Source: Roridomyces roridus
Lineage: Eukaryota; Basidiomycota; Agaricomycetes; Agaricales; Mycenaceae
DNA: 64,000 nt
Assembly: GCA_029378245.1 (NCBI GenBank)
Contig: JARKIF010000031.1
Coordinates: 1 to 64,000 of the forward strand
Direction of reading: 5' to 3'
Shown: in pieces, positions 21,759 to 34,500 of the stretch
Position numbering within the stretch: the stretch's first letter is position 1
How the letters are laid out: every line of letters starts with the position of its first letter
Translations under genes and position numbers: made by a program
Notes under the pieces: model-generated
The model's database searches: none
The model's input: the letters and a program-made list of their open reading frames with translations, nothing else
What the model was told of the DNA's origin: nothing

Positions 21759-24083
21759 ATGTCTGGCAACTCACTCCCGGACGAGATCATCTCTGAGATT
21801 CTCTGCCCCGCGTTGCGAGTCCCAGACGACAAGTTCTCGGATACCTCCGATATCTCTCCCTTCACGGAATACATCGAGTCTCCATCGGCCTACCTTCTCG
21901 TCTGCAAAGCCTGGCTCCGTGTCTCCACGCCACTCCTTTACAACGTGGTCGTCTTACGCTCCAAGGCTCAGGCCAAAGCTCTCGGCCGGACGCTTTCCGA
22001 GAACAGGGATCTCGGGCAATTCATCAAGCGCCTGCGTGTCGAGGGCGGGTATGGTCCTCCGATGCGCGTAATCTTGCAGGCCTCCACAAATATTTCGGAG
22101 CTCTGTATCTCGCTGGACATCGTGTTCGCGGATAACACCACTGGGCTCTGCCACGGCCTACCTCTGATCAATCCGACGCGGCTCATCCTTCGGGATCGGC
22201 CAGGTCGACCGTCCGGTAACAGATCGGTCTGTAACCTGATGAACGCCTTGGTAAATGCTATACCCCAGTGGACTCGGCTGGTATGTCGTCTTTTTATACT
22301 TTCTCAGAGGGAACAATTGATCAATGCTCATAAGTCTACTCTTCACTTGCCTTGCCTTCTACGACGAACACACTTGCTCGAGGCTCTCGTGCGAGCCAAA
22401 GGGTTACGTACAATCGTCGTGCCCGATGCCACCAGTGCTCTTCAACTGTACAATACCACGGAAATCAAGACTAGTCGGAGCTTGCGCTCAATTCAGATCG
22501 AGGCAGAGCCAAACCACTGGCAATTGGAAGTCATCTCTTCCAAGCCAGATTTACAGAGGCTCGTGAGGTGGATGAAAGAACCGTAATATTATTTGCCTTC
22601 CGATTCGTTCCTTGTCGCTGATTCTCGTAGAACAGCAGTTCAATCGTTGAATGGATTTCCACATATTATGCCTTCTTCAAATCCTCATTTCATACCGATG
22701 GAACGGGAGACGGAGCAAGTTCAAGCTATCGTATGGAGCCGTATCTTATATTTTGCACTTGACGTTCCCCTCATGTCGGAGGACTTTTCGCGGCAAACGA
22801 AGCTTCCGGGAAGACTCCCTCTCTTGTTGATCTGCAGATCCCTCTATGTGAGCCTCCAGCTCAAAATTCAACTTGTACCGAATTATTTTTACAGACGCTC
22901 GCGCTGCCATGGTATTACATGCACGCGAAACTGACGCGACTGGACAACATCGTGAAATTCGTCAACGTTCTGCAAACCAATCCCTCGCTTGGCCCGCAGA
23001 TTCTCAGCATCCAGGGGCAGGTTTCTCGGTACATGTACTGGTTATTTCAAACTCCACTCGAATCGGACTGGGGACCCATGCTTCTGTCCTATACCCCCAA
23101 TCTCGTCCAATTCAAGACCACACTCGAATGGGGGTCGGATCGGTTTCGCGAATCCAATGCGGGAATCTCCCGGGAGGCCTTTGCGATGCTGGCTGAATGT
23201 TCGGGATCTACGCTGCAGAAATTGTCTGTTCAAATTGTCCACGACCCGTGGAACTCCGAACCCACGTCGCCAGTCCTACTCGCTTACTTTACCAACCTCC
23301 GGTCGTTGGACTTGACAAGTCTCCATGAACTTGTTTTTGACCTCAACCCGGAAATTGTGCCGTTCGAGGGACTGCCTCGCCTGGTGGACCTGCGTGTATG
23401 CTCTCGGAATGCGTCCCTGATTTTGATTTTATCTCGGATGAGGTGGGTGTGCGCTCAAGAAATTTCCACTCTGACGACAACTTCTAATTCAGATTGCCTT
23501 CACTTCGGACTGTTGTTTTTGACAATGTTTCCGACGAGGCCGCCCAATGCATAATCTCGCACGGGACTAAAATACTCGAGCTCAAGTATCCGGTTTCCGA
23601 TATATGGAGCAAGAGCATCTTTGTCGTCTGTCCAAGGCTTCAAGTCCTGACTTTGTGTAATTTCTTTGACACGGCGAAAACTGCTTGGTCAACGGTAGCG
23701 GATTTCTCCTCGGAACGCGTCCTTAGCGAGTCCCTCGAGAGAATCGTTTTTAGCGGAGAATTCGAGAACAATTGGTGCGTTCTAGCCATCTCAGGATTTT
23801 CCGCGACCAACAGTGCTCCCAGTGAATGGGATCCCGTCTTTACTGCAATCAAGGCAGCGTGCTTCCCCAAATTGCGTCAGATTGAAGTCGAGTCCTGCGT
23901 ATGGCCAACAAAAGAGTGAGCTTCACTCCTCTGTCGTTGGTAGATGATTGGCCCTCAATATTGTCCAGGCGTGATATAGCAAAAGACTGTTGCGTGCGGT
24001 GGGCGGAGATTCTGAAGAAGGAAGACATCAGTTTAACGGACAAGAATGGGAAGAAATGGCGGTCGAGGCTGCAGTTCAAGTAA
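21759..24083 (+). CDS. F-box protein A (intact, 690 aa)
   Basis: Six exons (21759-22280, 22335-22582, 22631-22847, 22895-23442, 23493-23915, 23969-24083) close in frame at 690 residues. The F-box is at the N-terminus (MSGNSLPDEIISEILCPAL ... YLLVCKAWLRVSTPLLY). It is followed by LRSKAQAKAL, GQFIKRLRVEGGYG, and a long leucine-rich-like region with regularly spaced hydrophobic repeats, ending in CVRWAEILKKEDISL. Such proteins recruit substrates to SCF ubiquitin ligases. Two more copies (44987-49461 and 49800-52240) and two relics lie in the window. Introns are 47-54 bp; the first is a multiple of three with no stop, so retention would keep the frame. Confidence 0.88.
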
Positions 24084-24268
24084 CAGACTTTCATTGAATT
24101 GGCCTATTCCTAACGTTGGTGGAGGAATTAAACCACTTGGTTGATCAAACTCTTGTCAAACTTAGAGGTGTTGGTGCAAATAACGGACAAGCAACGGACT
24201 GCCGGCATGATTCGGATCACGCTCTTCGAGGCTTCCTCTTCCTCTTTCTCAATGCCTTTGATCAGGCC
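24084..24268. other. Intergenic between F-box gene and MITE
   Basis: Short 3' region of the F-box gene with no recognised element. Confidence 0.4.
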
Positions 24269-24723
24269 CAAGGGGGGATCGGGATCGGAATTTCGGATAT
24301 AGGGTCGAAAAGTTTTTTTCGACCCTGGCTGGACCCCCCCCCCCCCCCCCCCCCTTCCTATATAAGGCAGATCATTCCCACGATCATGTGATTTACCGGC
24401 GGTCCGAGCAATCCGCGGCTCCCAACCATAGGAAAAATATGTATTACAAACTTATTAGAGGACCCCAGTGTCAATTAGACCCATCTCATGTGTACTTGAG
24501 CAATGATACACTTGTTGTCTGTGGCAATGTCTTGTGAGAGTCGATGAGACTGGCAGCTGTATTATGTAATATATCAGTCCCGATTTGGAAATTTCAATCA
24601 AGAGTGTCCAATATGCTCCAAAACACATTTACTAATATACATATAGAAAAAATTTTCGAGCCCTCTTGGGACCCCCCCCCCCCCCCTCCCCCGGTACGAA
24701 ATTTCGATCTCGGTGCCCCCTTG
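24269..24723. mobile_element. hAT-type MITE with poly-C tracts and perfect TSD
   Basis: Inverted termini start CAAGGGGG and share GATCG-AATTTCG. The perfect 8-bp direct repeat ATCAGGCC flanks both ends (24261-24268 and 24724-24731). The element has two long C-runs (21 C at 24334-24354 and 15 C from 24672), each preceded by a TTTCGA-type motif and GGGA/TGGA. It is 455 bp and non-coding. Long C-runs may be mis-sized in sequencing. Confidence 0.9.
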
Positions 24724-24731
24724 ATCAGGCC

Positions 24732-25339
24732 TCAGCGCTCATGGGTCGAACATTCCGCGACATTCCACTGTGCTTCAACTTGCTCCGTGCTCCACATGTC
24801 GCTGGACTTCGGCTGGACTTCCCGAGTTTGTGCCCGAGCTGTGGACAATTGGGGAGGATCCGCGTATGTCTCGCTCTCGCTACTCTCCCGAATCCACGCC
24901 CAATGACTGGCAAACCGTTCTGAGCAAGACAAGAACAAGACCAAATAATCATCGGATGCAGGATTTCTCGGGTTATGGGATTTTTGTCATGGCTTCAGCT
25001 TTCTACCTGCTCGGCGTACCCTTTTACCTAGGTGGACCGATGCCGTCGTCTTCCTCATGTTGCCGCAACGGGGATCTGTCGGCCCAGGTCACGTTCCCGA
25101 GATATATCAGACCCTTTCCCACTGCAAATATAGAACCGGCGTCTTGTAGCCAATGAAACGACCCCGGCATCCGGCACGCAGCCTCAATTTTGGCCCGCTG
25201 CTCGGGTCGCCCATCCCTAACCGAAGCCGACAAGTTCAGGCAGCGTCACTACCGTAGAGCTCACGAACCGCAGTCAAGGGCACTCAACAACCAGAACAAA
25301 ACGACTTAGCCTACTCCCACAACCAAGTAACCAACCACA
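24732..25339. other. Upstream region of NRPS-like gene
   Basis: No gene is supported here. It holds the promoter of the NRPS-like gene. Confidence 0.4.
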
Positions 25340-28300
25340 ATGTCCAGCATACTTCCTCCTCTCGACTGCACTCTCAGCCTCGACGAGATAATTGACTTTC
25401 ACATCTCCTGCAACAACCGCGGTGCTGCATTCTCGTTCGCAGATGCCCAGGGCAGCATCACCGACATCAGCCACTTTGAATTCGCCAGAGCAGCCCACCG
25501 TGTCGCTCACATCCTCCGGCCTCAACGCCTGGGTCCGGAAGGACAGGTGCTCGCCATAATTGCACTGACGGATTCCTTAATCTATCAGACGCTCGTCGCT
25601 GGCTGCATCAAGGCTGGTATCGTGGTAAGTTTTATTATGGCATTCATCGCATATGTACCTGTCTGAAACCTATTCTCAAGCCCTTCCCCATCTCAAACCG
25701 AAACTCTTCTGCCGCTGTTCTGCATCTCCTGGACACCACCAAATCACATCGTCTGTTGGTCACCAAGGCCTCGCTGGGGCCTCTGACGGACGCCATTTCT
25801 GCGGACCTCGCAACTCTGAGCGTACCCTACGATCTTTCAGTGGAAGAGATCCCCCTCTTGGGGCAAATCTACCCATATCTTGGACACGAGAAACTCTCGC
25901 ACGAGTTCGTCCCGTACCCCAGTCCCACCACACGCACGCCTTTGGACACAGTTGCGATGTATCTTCATTCGAGCGGTAGGTGAAACAATCCTCTCCTTCG
26001 TCGCGTTCTAAATAAAACTCGCAGGGAGCACCGGTTTCCCGAAATCGATCCCGGAGACGCATCGGACGCTCCTCCACTACGCCGCGATGGGTAAGCTGCA
26101 CACTTTGTACCTAATTCAACTCATTGAATGCGAATCAGACGCGATTTTCGAATCTCGCGAGCTCGCACCCCGCCAAGCTGTCGGCGCCCTCCCCTCCTTC
26201 CACGCCCTTGCCATGGTCGAACAATTCATATTCCCCGTCCTCGCTGGCGGCACCGCATGCATCTATCCACCAACCTCCCTCTCCACACCGATGGAGTACC
26301 GCATCCCAATCGTTCCCACCGCCGAGAACGCCATCGATAACGCACGTCGAGCGAATGCCAATGGCATCGTCGCGGTGCCTGCGATGATTTTGGAGTGGGC
26401 GGCGGCGGAGGAGCATGTGGAGTACTTGAAGACGTTGAAATTGTTGACGTATTCGGGTGGACCGCTGTCGGAGAGGGTTGGGGATAAGCTCGTGAGGGAG
26501 GGTGTCAATCTTGTGCCGATGTATGGGGCCACAGAATGTGAGCATCTTTTATTCCTTGACGGCAGACACTGATTTTTTGGCAGTTGGAGCCCCGAGTATC
26601 GTCAAGCGCCACCAGGAGGAGATAGATGCAGGGGAGTGGGCTTGGTTGCGATTCAGTGACCGGGTGCATGTTCGGTGGATGCCGCAGGGTGACGGGACGT
26701 TTGAATGCCAGTTCTTGGTCAGCTTCAAATTTATTTCACTTGAAAACAATCTGAATCCTTTTACAGACAACACCAGAGACACACCAAGTCGCTATCGAGA
26801 ATCTGCCAGATACCAAGGGCTATTCGACCAAAGATTTGTTCGAGCGCCATCCGACCAAACCTGACTTGTTCAAAATGTACGCGTCTCCTTATTCCTCTCT
26901 TCCAAACTGACAATCAGCAACAAGTGTCGGGCGTCTCGACGACGTACTCATCATGGCCAACGGCGAGAAGACCGTCCCTGGACCTATGGAGGACGTGATG
27001 ATGTCCTCTCCGTACATCCGCGGCGCCATAATGTTTGGGCGCGAGCGTAACCAGATTGGTGTGCTCATCGAGCCGAACCCGCAGCAGAAAGTGGATCCGT
27101 CCGACGAGAAGCAGTTGGCTGAATTCCGGAATCTGATTTGGTGAGCAGTCCGGAGGGAATCTGTATCCGATGCTAACAAAAAATCAGGCCCGTAATTCAG
27201 GAAGCCAACGAGAACGCGCCTTCCTTTGCACGGATTTACAAGGAGATGATCTTGCTCACTCAACCCAGCAAGCCTATGGTGCGTGCACCGAAAGGAACGG
27301 TGATCAAGAAGGCGACTTTGGCCTTGTATAATGCTGAGATTGATGCTCTGTGGGTATTCCAGCCTTTGTCTCCGATTCATAGCTGACCTCTTCCCAGATA
27401 CAACACGATCGAAGCGAGCAACAGCGCCGGGAGCGATGTCGAGCCACCATCCTCGTGGACGCAGAAAGACCTCGAGCCTTGGTTGATGAAGCACGCCAGC
27501 CAACTTGCCGAACATCCCATCCGCGTCGGTGACGATCTCTTTGACCAGGGCTTCGACAGTTTGAACGCGACCTTCCTGCGGCACCGCATCGTAGGTGCGC
27601 TGAAAACCTCGGATCACAAGGGGGTGGCGACCAAGATCTCGCAGAACATTGCCTACTCGCACCCGTCTATTCAAGACCTGGCCAGCGCGATTGTAAGGCT
27701 GGTTCGGGGCGGGGATGCGGCTTCTTCCGAGTCTGACTCCATTGACGATCACAAAGCAGCTGTGGAGGCCATGATTTCCAAGTACAGCGAGGGATTCGAC
27801 GTGGCCCCCAGTGCGACGACACCTCGATCTTCGGATGCAGCAGTGGTTCTCTTGACTGGCACGACCGGAGCGTTGGGGTCACATGTTCTTGCAATGTTGC
27901 TGGACTCTGCTGCGGTTCAGCGCGTCTACGCTTTCAATAGGCGAGGGCGGACACCCATTTTCGAGCGGCAGCACGATGCCTTTGTCGATCGGGGTCTGGA
28001 TACCAGTCTACTCTCCTCTGGGAAGCTCGTATATCTTGAGGGCGATACGGCCAAGTCTGATCTTTCACTACCCGCCGACCTTTGGACTGAGGTAAGGGCC
28101 CGTCTATTCTCTAAATCCGTCACTCACTCTTCCATAGCTTCGCGAGACGGTCACCGTCATCATCCACAATGCCTGGATGCTCGATTTCAACAAGAAACTT
28201 TCGTCGTTCGAGTCGCATATCAAGGGAACACGCAACCTGATCGATTTGGCACGCTCCTCTCCACATGCGATCCGTTTTCTCTTCACGTCCTCCATTGCCT

Positions 28301-29080
28301 CGGCGCAAGGCTGGGATCAATCTCTTGGTCTATTCCCCGAAGAGTTGCAGCTTGACGCGAGTGTTGCAGTCGGCAACGGGTACGGCGAGGGTAAATACGC
28401 GTCTGAGCGGGTAGGTTCTCTTTCCTCTCATTCAATCTCACTTTTTGACATGACCTGTAGATTCTCGCCGCATCTGGGCTGGAAGCAACCTCGTTCAGAA
28501 TCGGTCAAGTCAGTGGTGCCACGAGTAGCGGAGCCTGGTCGACAACGGACTGGGTCCCAGCGATTGTGAAATCCAGCCTCGCCCTCGGCGCGTTCCCTTC
28601 TGATCCTGCCAGTCTCGTCGCATGGCTCCCGGCCGAGGCCGTTTCCGGCGCCATCGTCGACGCAGCACTCACCACGACAACTCCGCCGTTTGCGATCAAC
28701 TTGGTGCACCCTCGTCCAATTCCCTGGGACCTCGTTATGTCGAGCATGGCAGATTCCGTGAAGGTGCCGCTCAAACCTTTTGCCGAGTGGGTGCAAGACA
28801 TCCGAGACCGGTTGCCGAATGCAACTGTGGAAGATCTGGAAAATATCGTGAGTCGACTCGCATTTCCACAAAATCTCATCGCTGACGCGCGCGATTCCTC
28901 AAGCCTGGACTCAAGCTACTTGATTTTCTCGCAGCTGCGGAGGCCGGTCGAGCCAACACCGAATTTTCGACGACAAAAGCGCAAGAGTTGAGTAACTCGA
29001 TGAAGTTGCTTGAGCCACTGAACGTGAATGACGCTCGTCGTTGGATGGGCTACTGGCAAGGGAAGAACTTTATACAATGA
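25340..29080 (+). CDS. NRPS-like A-T-R reductase (adenylate-forming)
   Basis: Twelve exons with 46-60 bp introns close in frame at about 1,065 residues. Domain order: adenylation (core SSGSTGFPKSIPETH near residue 195, ALPSFHALAM, MYGATEFGAPSI, GRLDDVLIMANGEK), thiolation/PCP (DDLFDQGFDSLNA, phosphopantetheine Ser in GFDSL), then a short-chain-type thioester reductase (VVLLTGTTGALGSHVLAML nucleotide motif; GYGEGKYASER with the Tyr-x3-Lys pair). Such enzymes activate an acid, load it on the carrier and release it reductively as aldehyde or alcohol. All signature motifs look intact. The exon 6-7 junction needs a CAACAAG acceptor rather than the nearer CAG to keep IVGRLDD. Substrate unknown. Confidence 0.9.
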
Positions 29081-29830
29081 ACCATAGATCATAAAAAGGC
29101 GCTCTAATACATGTATTATAATACGACTATATATGATGTTAATTTCTTTGTTAATGGGAGGGCGAGGCAGCAAATGTCCATTTTTGTTGGATGCGGCAGA
29201 ATCACAACCACCAGTTGCTGAAAGACACACCTCCATGATTCAGAATGTCGATCACTTTCCATCGACTGAGAATTGTGGGCAGATCATACTTCAAGCTACT
29301 TTCAGCTTGCATCGTCGAAATTTGAAAACAACGATATGATGAAAATCGAGAAATTGAACCAGGAAATCGAACATTGCACGTGATACGAGTATTTATGAAC
29401 GCCGATCAATGATGTCTGTCTCGTGTTTGATTCGTCCCCAATTCGTCCCGGGATGATTCCGTCTCCTTCAACTTCCATCTCGCTGCCATCGGCACTACGG
29501 CGCGTCAGTCACGACAATTCGGCCTCTCATGACCACTCTTCTGTCATTGTAGAGCACTCAGCAGCGAAGGTCCGTGAGTGCTTTCTTGAAAGAAGCTCGT
29601 TTTCGGCGGCGTTGTACCACTGGGGGAAGACCGGGGACGCCGAGCTGGGCCACACCGCGTCGCAGAGTGCGGGGTCGTGAGAGCGGCAAGAAAGGGTTGG
29701 TCCGAGACTCCGAGCTAATTTCCGGTGATACGACTGCGTATTTCGCACGCGTGAAATCTGGCTAATTAGCTGTTTTGGTGCGCACACCAATGCCTCTGTC
29801 AGGTGATATACAATAAGGGATAGGACCGAG
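29081..29830. other. No supported gene
   Basis: AT-rich 3' flank of the NRPS-like gene. It is followed (29420-29790) by short open frames on both strands without recognisable domains. Confidence 0.4.
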
Positions 29831-30684
29831 CTCCGTGTCGCTATTCGTGTATTAATGAGACAAGTACAAGTCGTCAGTACACTACGCTTGGCTATTCGTT
29901 CAAGTGGTCGGTTGTAGTGACTCCAATAGGTGGTTCGCGGGGACTACTACTTGTGGAGATACCATACCCAAGGAGATATACCAAGCCCAGGTGTATTCAG
30001 AAATGAGCTAGACTAGCTATAGAGCAAAGACGAAGGTTGCGCGGACGCGCAGTACTATCATGACAAGGTTCGCGGAGTACCTCGCGGACCGGTATAAGTC
30101 TATATATATGTATACAAACAGAGTGGCTCGCGTAGGCGAGTTGGAGGAAATACTACCATTCGTTCCGGTATTGCAGAGACACCCAGAAAAGAGATGACAA
30201 GTGGGCGAGTCGAACTCGCGCAGGCACACTAGTATGATCGAGAACTGATCCGAGTACGATCATGATCATGAAAAGCGGCGGAGTCGCGGCAGACGATCAG
30301 AGCGATGATCGCGTCTGACAGAATATGCCAGGAGTAAGCTCTGGATGACGAAGATGGCGGACCGAGGTTATTTATGGACCTGGGTCGAGGGCTGTAGTCA
30401 TAATGGGAGCTGGCTCAGCAAGAGAGTGTAATGAAACGACGGAATCAAATTACCAGGCCAATCGGCTCGAATGCCAAGGCGGCATGACCACCGATCAGAC
30501 GGGCCAAGCAGCAACATAAGCAACAGGACCACGCGAAGCGGTTCGAGGGGATGTAATATAGGTGACAGGGCACCTAGGGTTATAGGGAAAGTACGGAAAT
30601 AGGGATGGCAGGCGCGTAATAGTAGTTATATCATCAGACCAGTAGGGAGTAGTATATAAGGCCTGTAGATCCCGCCCTTGCAGC

Positions 30685-30928
30685 ATTGCATTGTACGCCT
30701 TCTTGCCTAGACATTGGGTCGAAGCTTGATCTGTGGTAATAGTGCAGTCTTGTGACTTCCGCGGAGATTTGTTGTATCATTTCTCTTAGCTTAGACGCAA
30801 TATCAAAGGCACCCGAGCTCTGGTTCAACTTGGGTCAGCTATAGTAACATACTTAAGGGGTAGTGGGTTGCCCTCTGTGCTATAGTTCCTCTTCGTGTTG
30901 TATCGAAGTTGTATTGGTGTTTGGATAG
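30685..30928. repeat. 244-bp tandem duplication, unit 1
   Basis: The unit starts ATTGCATTGTACGCC and is followed immediately by a near-identical second unit with a period of exactly 244 bp. Confidence 0.97.
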
Positions 30929-31172
30929 ATTGCATTGTACGCCTTCTTGCCTAGACATTGGGTCGAAGCTTGATCTGTGGTTATAGTGCAGTCTTGTGAC
31001 TTCCGCGGAGATTTGTTGTATCATTTCTCTTAGCTTAGACGCAATATCAAAGGCACCCGAGCTCTGGTTCAACTTGGGTCAGCTATAGTAACATACTTAA
31101 GGGGTAGTGGGTTGCCCTCTGTGCTATAGTTCCTCTTCGTGTTGTATCGAAGTTGTATTGGTGTTTGGATAT
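30929..31172. repeat. 244-bp tandem duplication, unit 2
   Basis: Identical to unit 1 by eye except for one internal substitution (TGGTAATAG against TGGTTATAG) and the last base. Such low divergence means a recent event. Confidence 0.97.
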
Positions 31173-31535
31173 TGTGTGTTTCGGTCAATAAAATATAAAA
31201 CCTTTTAACATCGTAACCTCGTGTTCGTTGTGAGCAGTCTACAAACCAGTCAAGAGATTCCTCTTAGTTCAAAAGACATTGAACTTGGTGTGAAACCTCG
31301 AGAGTCAACCTACAAGCTTCCGAGAACCAAACCGCGGAGTATCAGTCTTATCTGTATACTTCAGACGACCCCGAACTCAACCGTTAGGTGTCAGCGTGCT
31401 AGTCAAGGAATTGTGTGTGTGTTGTGTGTGTTTTGTGGTTAGTGTGTTGTGGAGTTGTATCGCTTCGCGGTCTACTTCTAGGACATTACCTACTCGAGCT
31501 ATCTACTATACACTAGTGCGCGTGACGCTGCGTAT

Positions 31536-31594
31536 CACCGGTATATATGCGGTGTTTTAACTTTGCAAAAAAAAAAAAAAAAAAACACTCTACT
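31536..31594 (+). promoter_or_regulatory. Promoter of adenylation gene 1
   Basis: A TATATATGCGGTGTTTTAAC block and an ACACTCTACT start region are shared with the downstream paralogue (TGTATAAAGACGGCG near 36740 and ACACTCTCTACT before its ATG). A run of 20 A at 31566-31585 is specific to this copy. Confidence 0.5.
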
Positions 31595-34500
31595 ATGCAT
31601 TCTCAAACCCACAGCCCGACATTCACCCCCGTACCGGTCGACGGAACCTTGACGTTCCCTCAGCTCATCGAGCTGCAGCTTGAGCAGAGCCCCAATCACC
31701 CAGCATTCATCTACGACGACCCACACGGGGACATCGTCTCAATCACATTCTCGCAGTACATTCGTACCGTGCAGGTCGCAGCCAGACGGTTCTTGCGTGA
31801 CAATGCGCCGCAAGGAGCGGGTGGAAAGCCTACTCTTGTGGGATTGTTCGCCAATACAGGTGCAGCTATTTTCTGTCGCACCGGATATATAACCTCGCTG
31901 ATCCTTTAGCCTCGTATTAGACAGCCTTTCATTCTGTGAGCTTTCCATGTAACCGTGCAGCGAGTACTCATCCTGCGTTTCAGTTTCGATGTGCGCCGGC
32001 GTCATGCGGGCTGGGATGTTGCCGTTCAACATTTCACCTCACAACTCGGCCTCAAGCCTCGCGCACCTCCTCAAGGAGACTGGTGCCGCCTCCATATACG
32101 TCACCGGCGATCTGCGTCCGCTCGTCTCAGAGGCTCTTGCGATCCACGGAGCCTCGCTGCGCGTTTTTGACTTTTTGACGTTTGAAAGTATGCAAGGCGA
32201 CGCAGCGGCTGAACCGCTTCCACCACCCCCGGCTGTAGTGGATGTTACTGCCGTCGTTCTCCACTCATCTGGTAACATTCGCTCTGTTCCCCTGATGTCG
32301 CTCTGAGACTTCGATGCAGGTTCCACGTCTACGCTTTCGACACCCGTCTGTCAGTTTACAAGAGAGTCCTCGGATATTTCTAACAAAACCTTAGATATAA
32401 CCCACAGACTGCTGCTGCATCATGCGATCAGCCAATTCTACGGCAACGAGGATCGCTCTGGTCAGATCTTGGGCTCTCATACTGTGCCGATCTCGTAAGT
32501 GCGCGGGCCCGGGTCCCGGGTCAACTCGAACTTGACCTCGCTGAGCAGCCATGCAACGGGTGTCTTTCTGCAAAGCCTGCCATTCACTACGGGCATCACG
32601 ATCGCCGTACCCCGGCGGACAGTCCCGCATACCCAGTAAGTCTTACCATTCAGCTTGTCAAAGATGGCTAAAAAAGCTTCCGTCCCACTGCGGAAGACGC
32701 AACGTGAGTGCTGTCACTGAAATATATCCAACAAATTTTCAAAGTGCATCCCGAAGCAAAGCGATGCTCGTCAGAAGGCCAGACCTCGTGCTCGCCACCC
32801 CAGCCTACATCGAGGTGTGAAGTTGGCAGTTTCCGCGTGTCACATCTCTCACCGAAACTAGCGTTGGAGCGAAGATCCCATTGCGGTTCAAATCTTGCAA
32901 TCCCTCAAAGGCCTCCAATATATAGGGGCCTCGTTGAACAAACGCGTTGGCGACGCTCTCGTCGCGCAGGGCGTTGTCCTTTGTGGTGGATATGGCTCGT
33001 GAGTACACGGACACCAGTTTCGGAGGTGATCATGACCTGTGGTAGAATGGAGACCGGTATCATCTCGCCGTTCTTTGAGTCCCATGGCAAGGACTGGGAC
33101 TACATCTCCATCAGAGAAGGTATTGATATCGTCGCGCTGCCCGAGGAAGATGAACCGGGGCTGTACACCCACGCATACCTCGTCGGGCCGCACTTTGTTA
33201 CGACTGTCACGAATGTGGAAATCGACGGGCGTCGGGGGTATGTGATTAGCGATCTCCTAGAGCAGCATCCTGAGAATCCGCTGTTGCATCGGGTTCGTGG
33301 CAGGAAGGACGTTTTGATAGCCTTTTCCTCGGGGTTCAAGGTCGGTTTTTGATTCTGTACGTGGAGCTGCTCATTGTCTACCGCCCACAGATGAATCCTG
33401 TCCCCGTCGGTCCGTCCCGGATCCACTTCATTTGTTCTAGCTGATTTCCACTGTAGAGGCTCAAATCAACAGGAATCCTTTTGTTGAAAGTAGTGTGGTA
33501 TTTGGCTATCTGAAGTCAAACCCGGGCGTCATTGTTCAACTCAGACCCGAGTTCCGAGCTGACGAAGAGAAAAAGGGTGAAATGATGGAGTCTATATGGT
33601 GAGGATTCTCTTCTTACCCCTACTTGAATGTCTACATCAGCAAAACTGAATGCATCTGGCACATCTGGTGAACTCTGGCACCATCTGATCCGTCTGGTTG
33701 GCATGGCGCCAGAGGTGCCGAAAATATTTTTGACAATCTTGACAGAAATTTGTCTTGTGTCAAGCCGTGCAATCGTTCTGTGCTTTGAGAGTCATCGTGA
33801 GGTCCTCTTGCTCGCTGCCTGGAGGTGCCTAGAAGCCGCGGAATTCTTCAAAATGACAAGTCCGAACGCACGTGGTCCGGAAGATCGGTGTCCGATCAAC
33901 AATCACGCCATTGTTGATCAAACGCCCGCAGCACCACTTGTCTTCTTCCCTCATCTTCTTCCCTCTCCCCCTCGCGCGACAACGTCAACCCTTCAATTTC
34001 GCCTTAATCCCTCTCTGTCTCGACGCCTTCAAGATTCAAGACAACTGGAAGACCCTTGGATCCATCCTGCTGTCGATGCCTTGGCTCTCGCTTCACGCCG
34101 TCAAGCACTTATCTTTGGTTTTCAAGATATTTACACGCACAAGAATGGCCTCCTAGGCAGCTGCTCAAGCCACGGCGCTAATGTGGGAACAAGGGACTCA
34201 GAAGACCGTCGTCGAAGGATCGGAAGGGGCTACTAGGCAGCGTCAAGATCGAGAAGCGGGCGAAGCAAGGCGGGCGATGCGATGCGGACGATGCGAGGCG
34301 GGCGATGCGAGGAGGGTGATGCGAGGTGAACGAAGGGTGAGTACCAGTTTATTACCGTTTCGGATGCTCACACCCTGGCTCATGTAGTGCGGCGTTCTGT
34401 GTCCCAGTCGTTTCGAGCCCTGCGCCGCGTCCCTCCTCCCTTCCCATGCCCGTATTGCGTCACGCGATCCTTTCTGCGGGCGCGGCCTTGCTCGGCAAAC

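Larger units (their letters stand above)
29840..31535. mobile_element. Putative LTR retrotransposon remnant (solo LTR)
   Basis: The region is AT-rich with TATATATATG and GTATATAAGG promoter-like boxes, an AATAAAATA signal at about 31187, repeated short motifs and no genes. That is the look of a long terminal repeat. It lies between the NRPS-like gene and a promoter shared with the downstream paralogue, so it was inserted. I could not define TG...CA ends or a target duplication, so the class is uncertain. It contains the 244-bp tandem duplication described separately. Confidence 0.35.

Noticed and set aside
33880..34160. Candidate coding region inside the intronic element of adenylation gene 1
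   Set aside because: Leu/Ser/Pro-rich reading in two frames with no recognisable domain.
34256..34330. Possible CRISPR-like or regulatory array
   Set aside because: Units are contiguous and degenerate, with no spacers; a simple tandem repeat in a eukaryotic genome.
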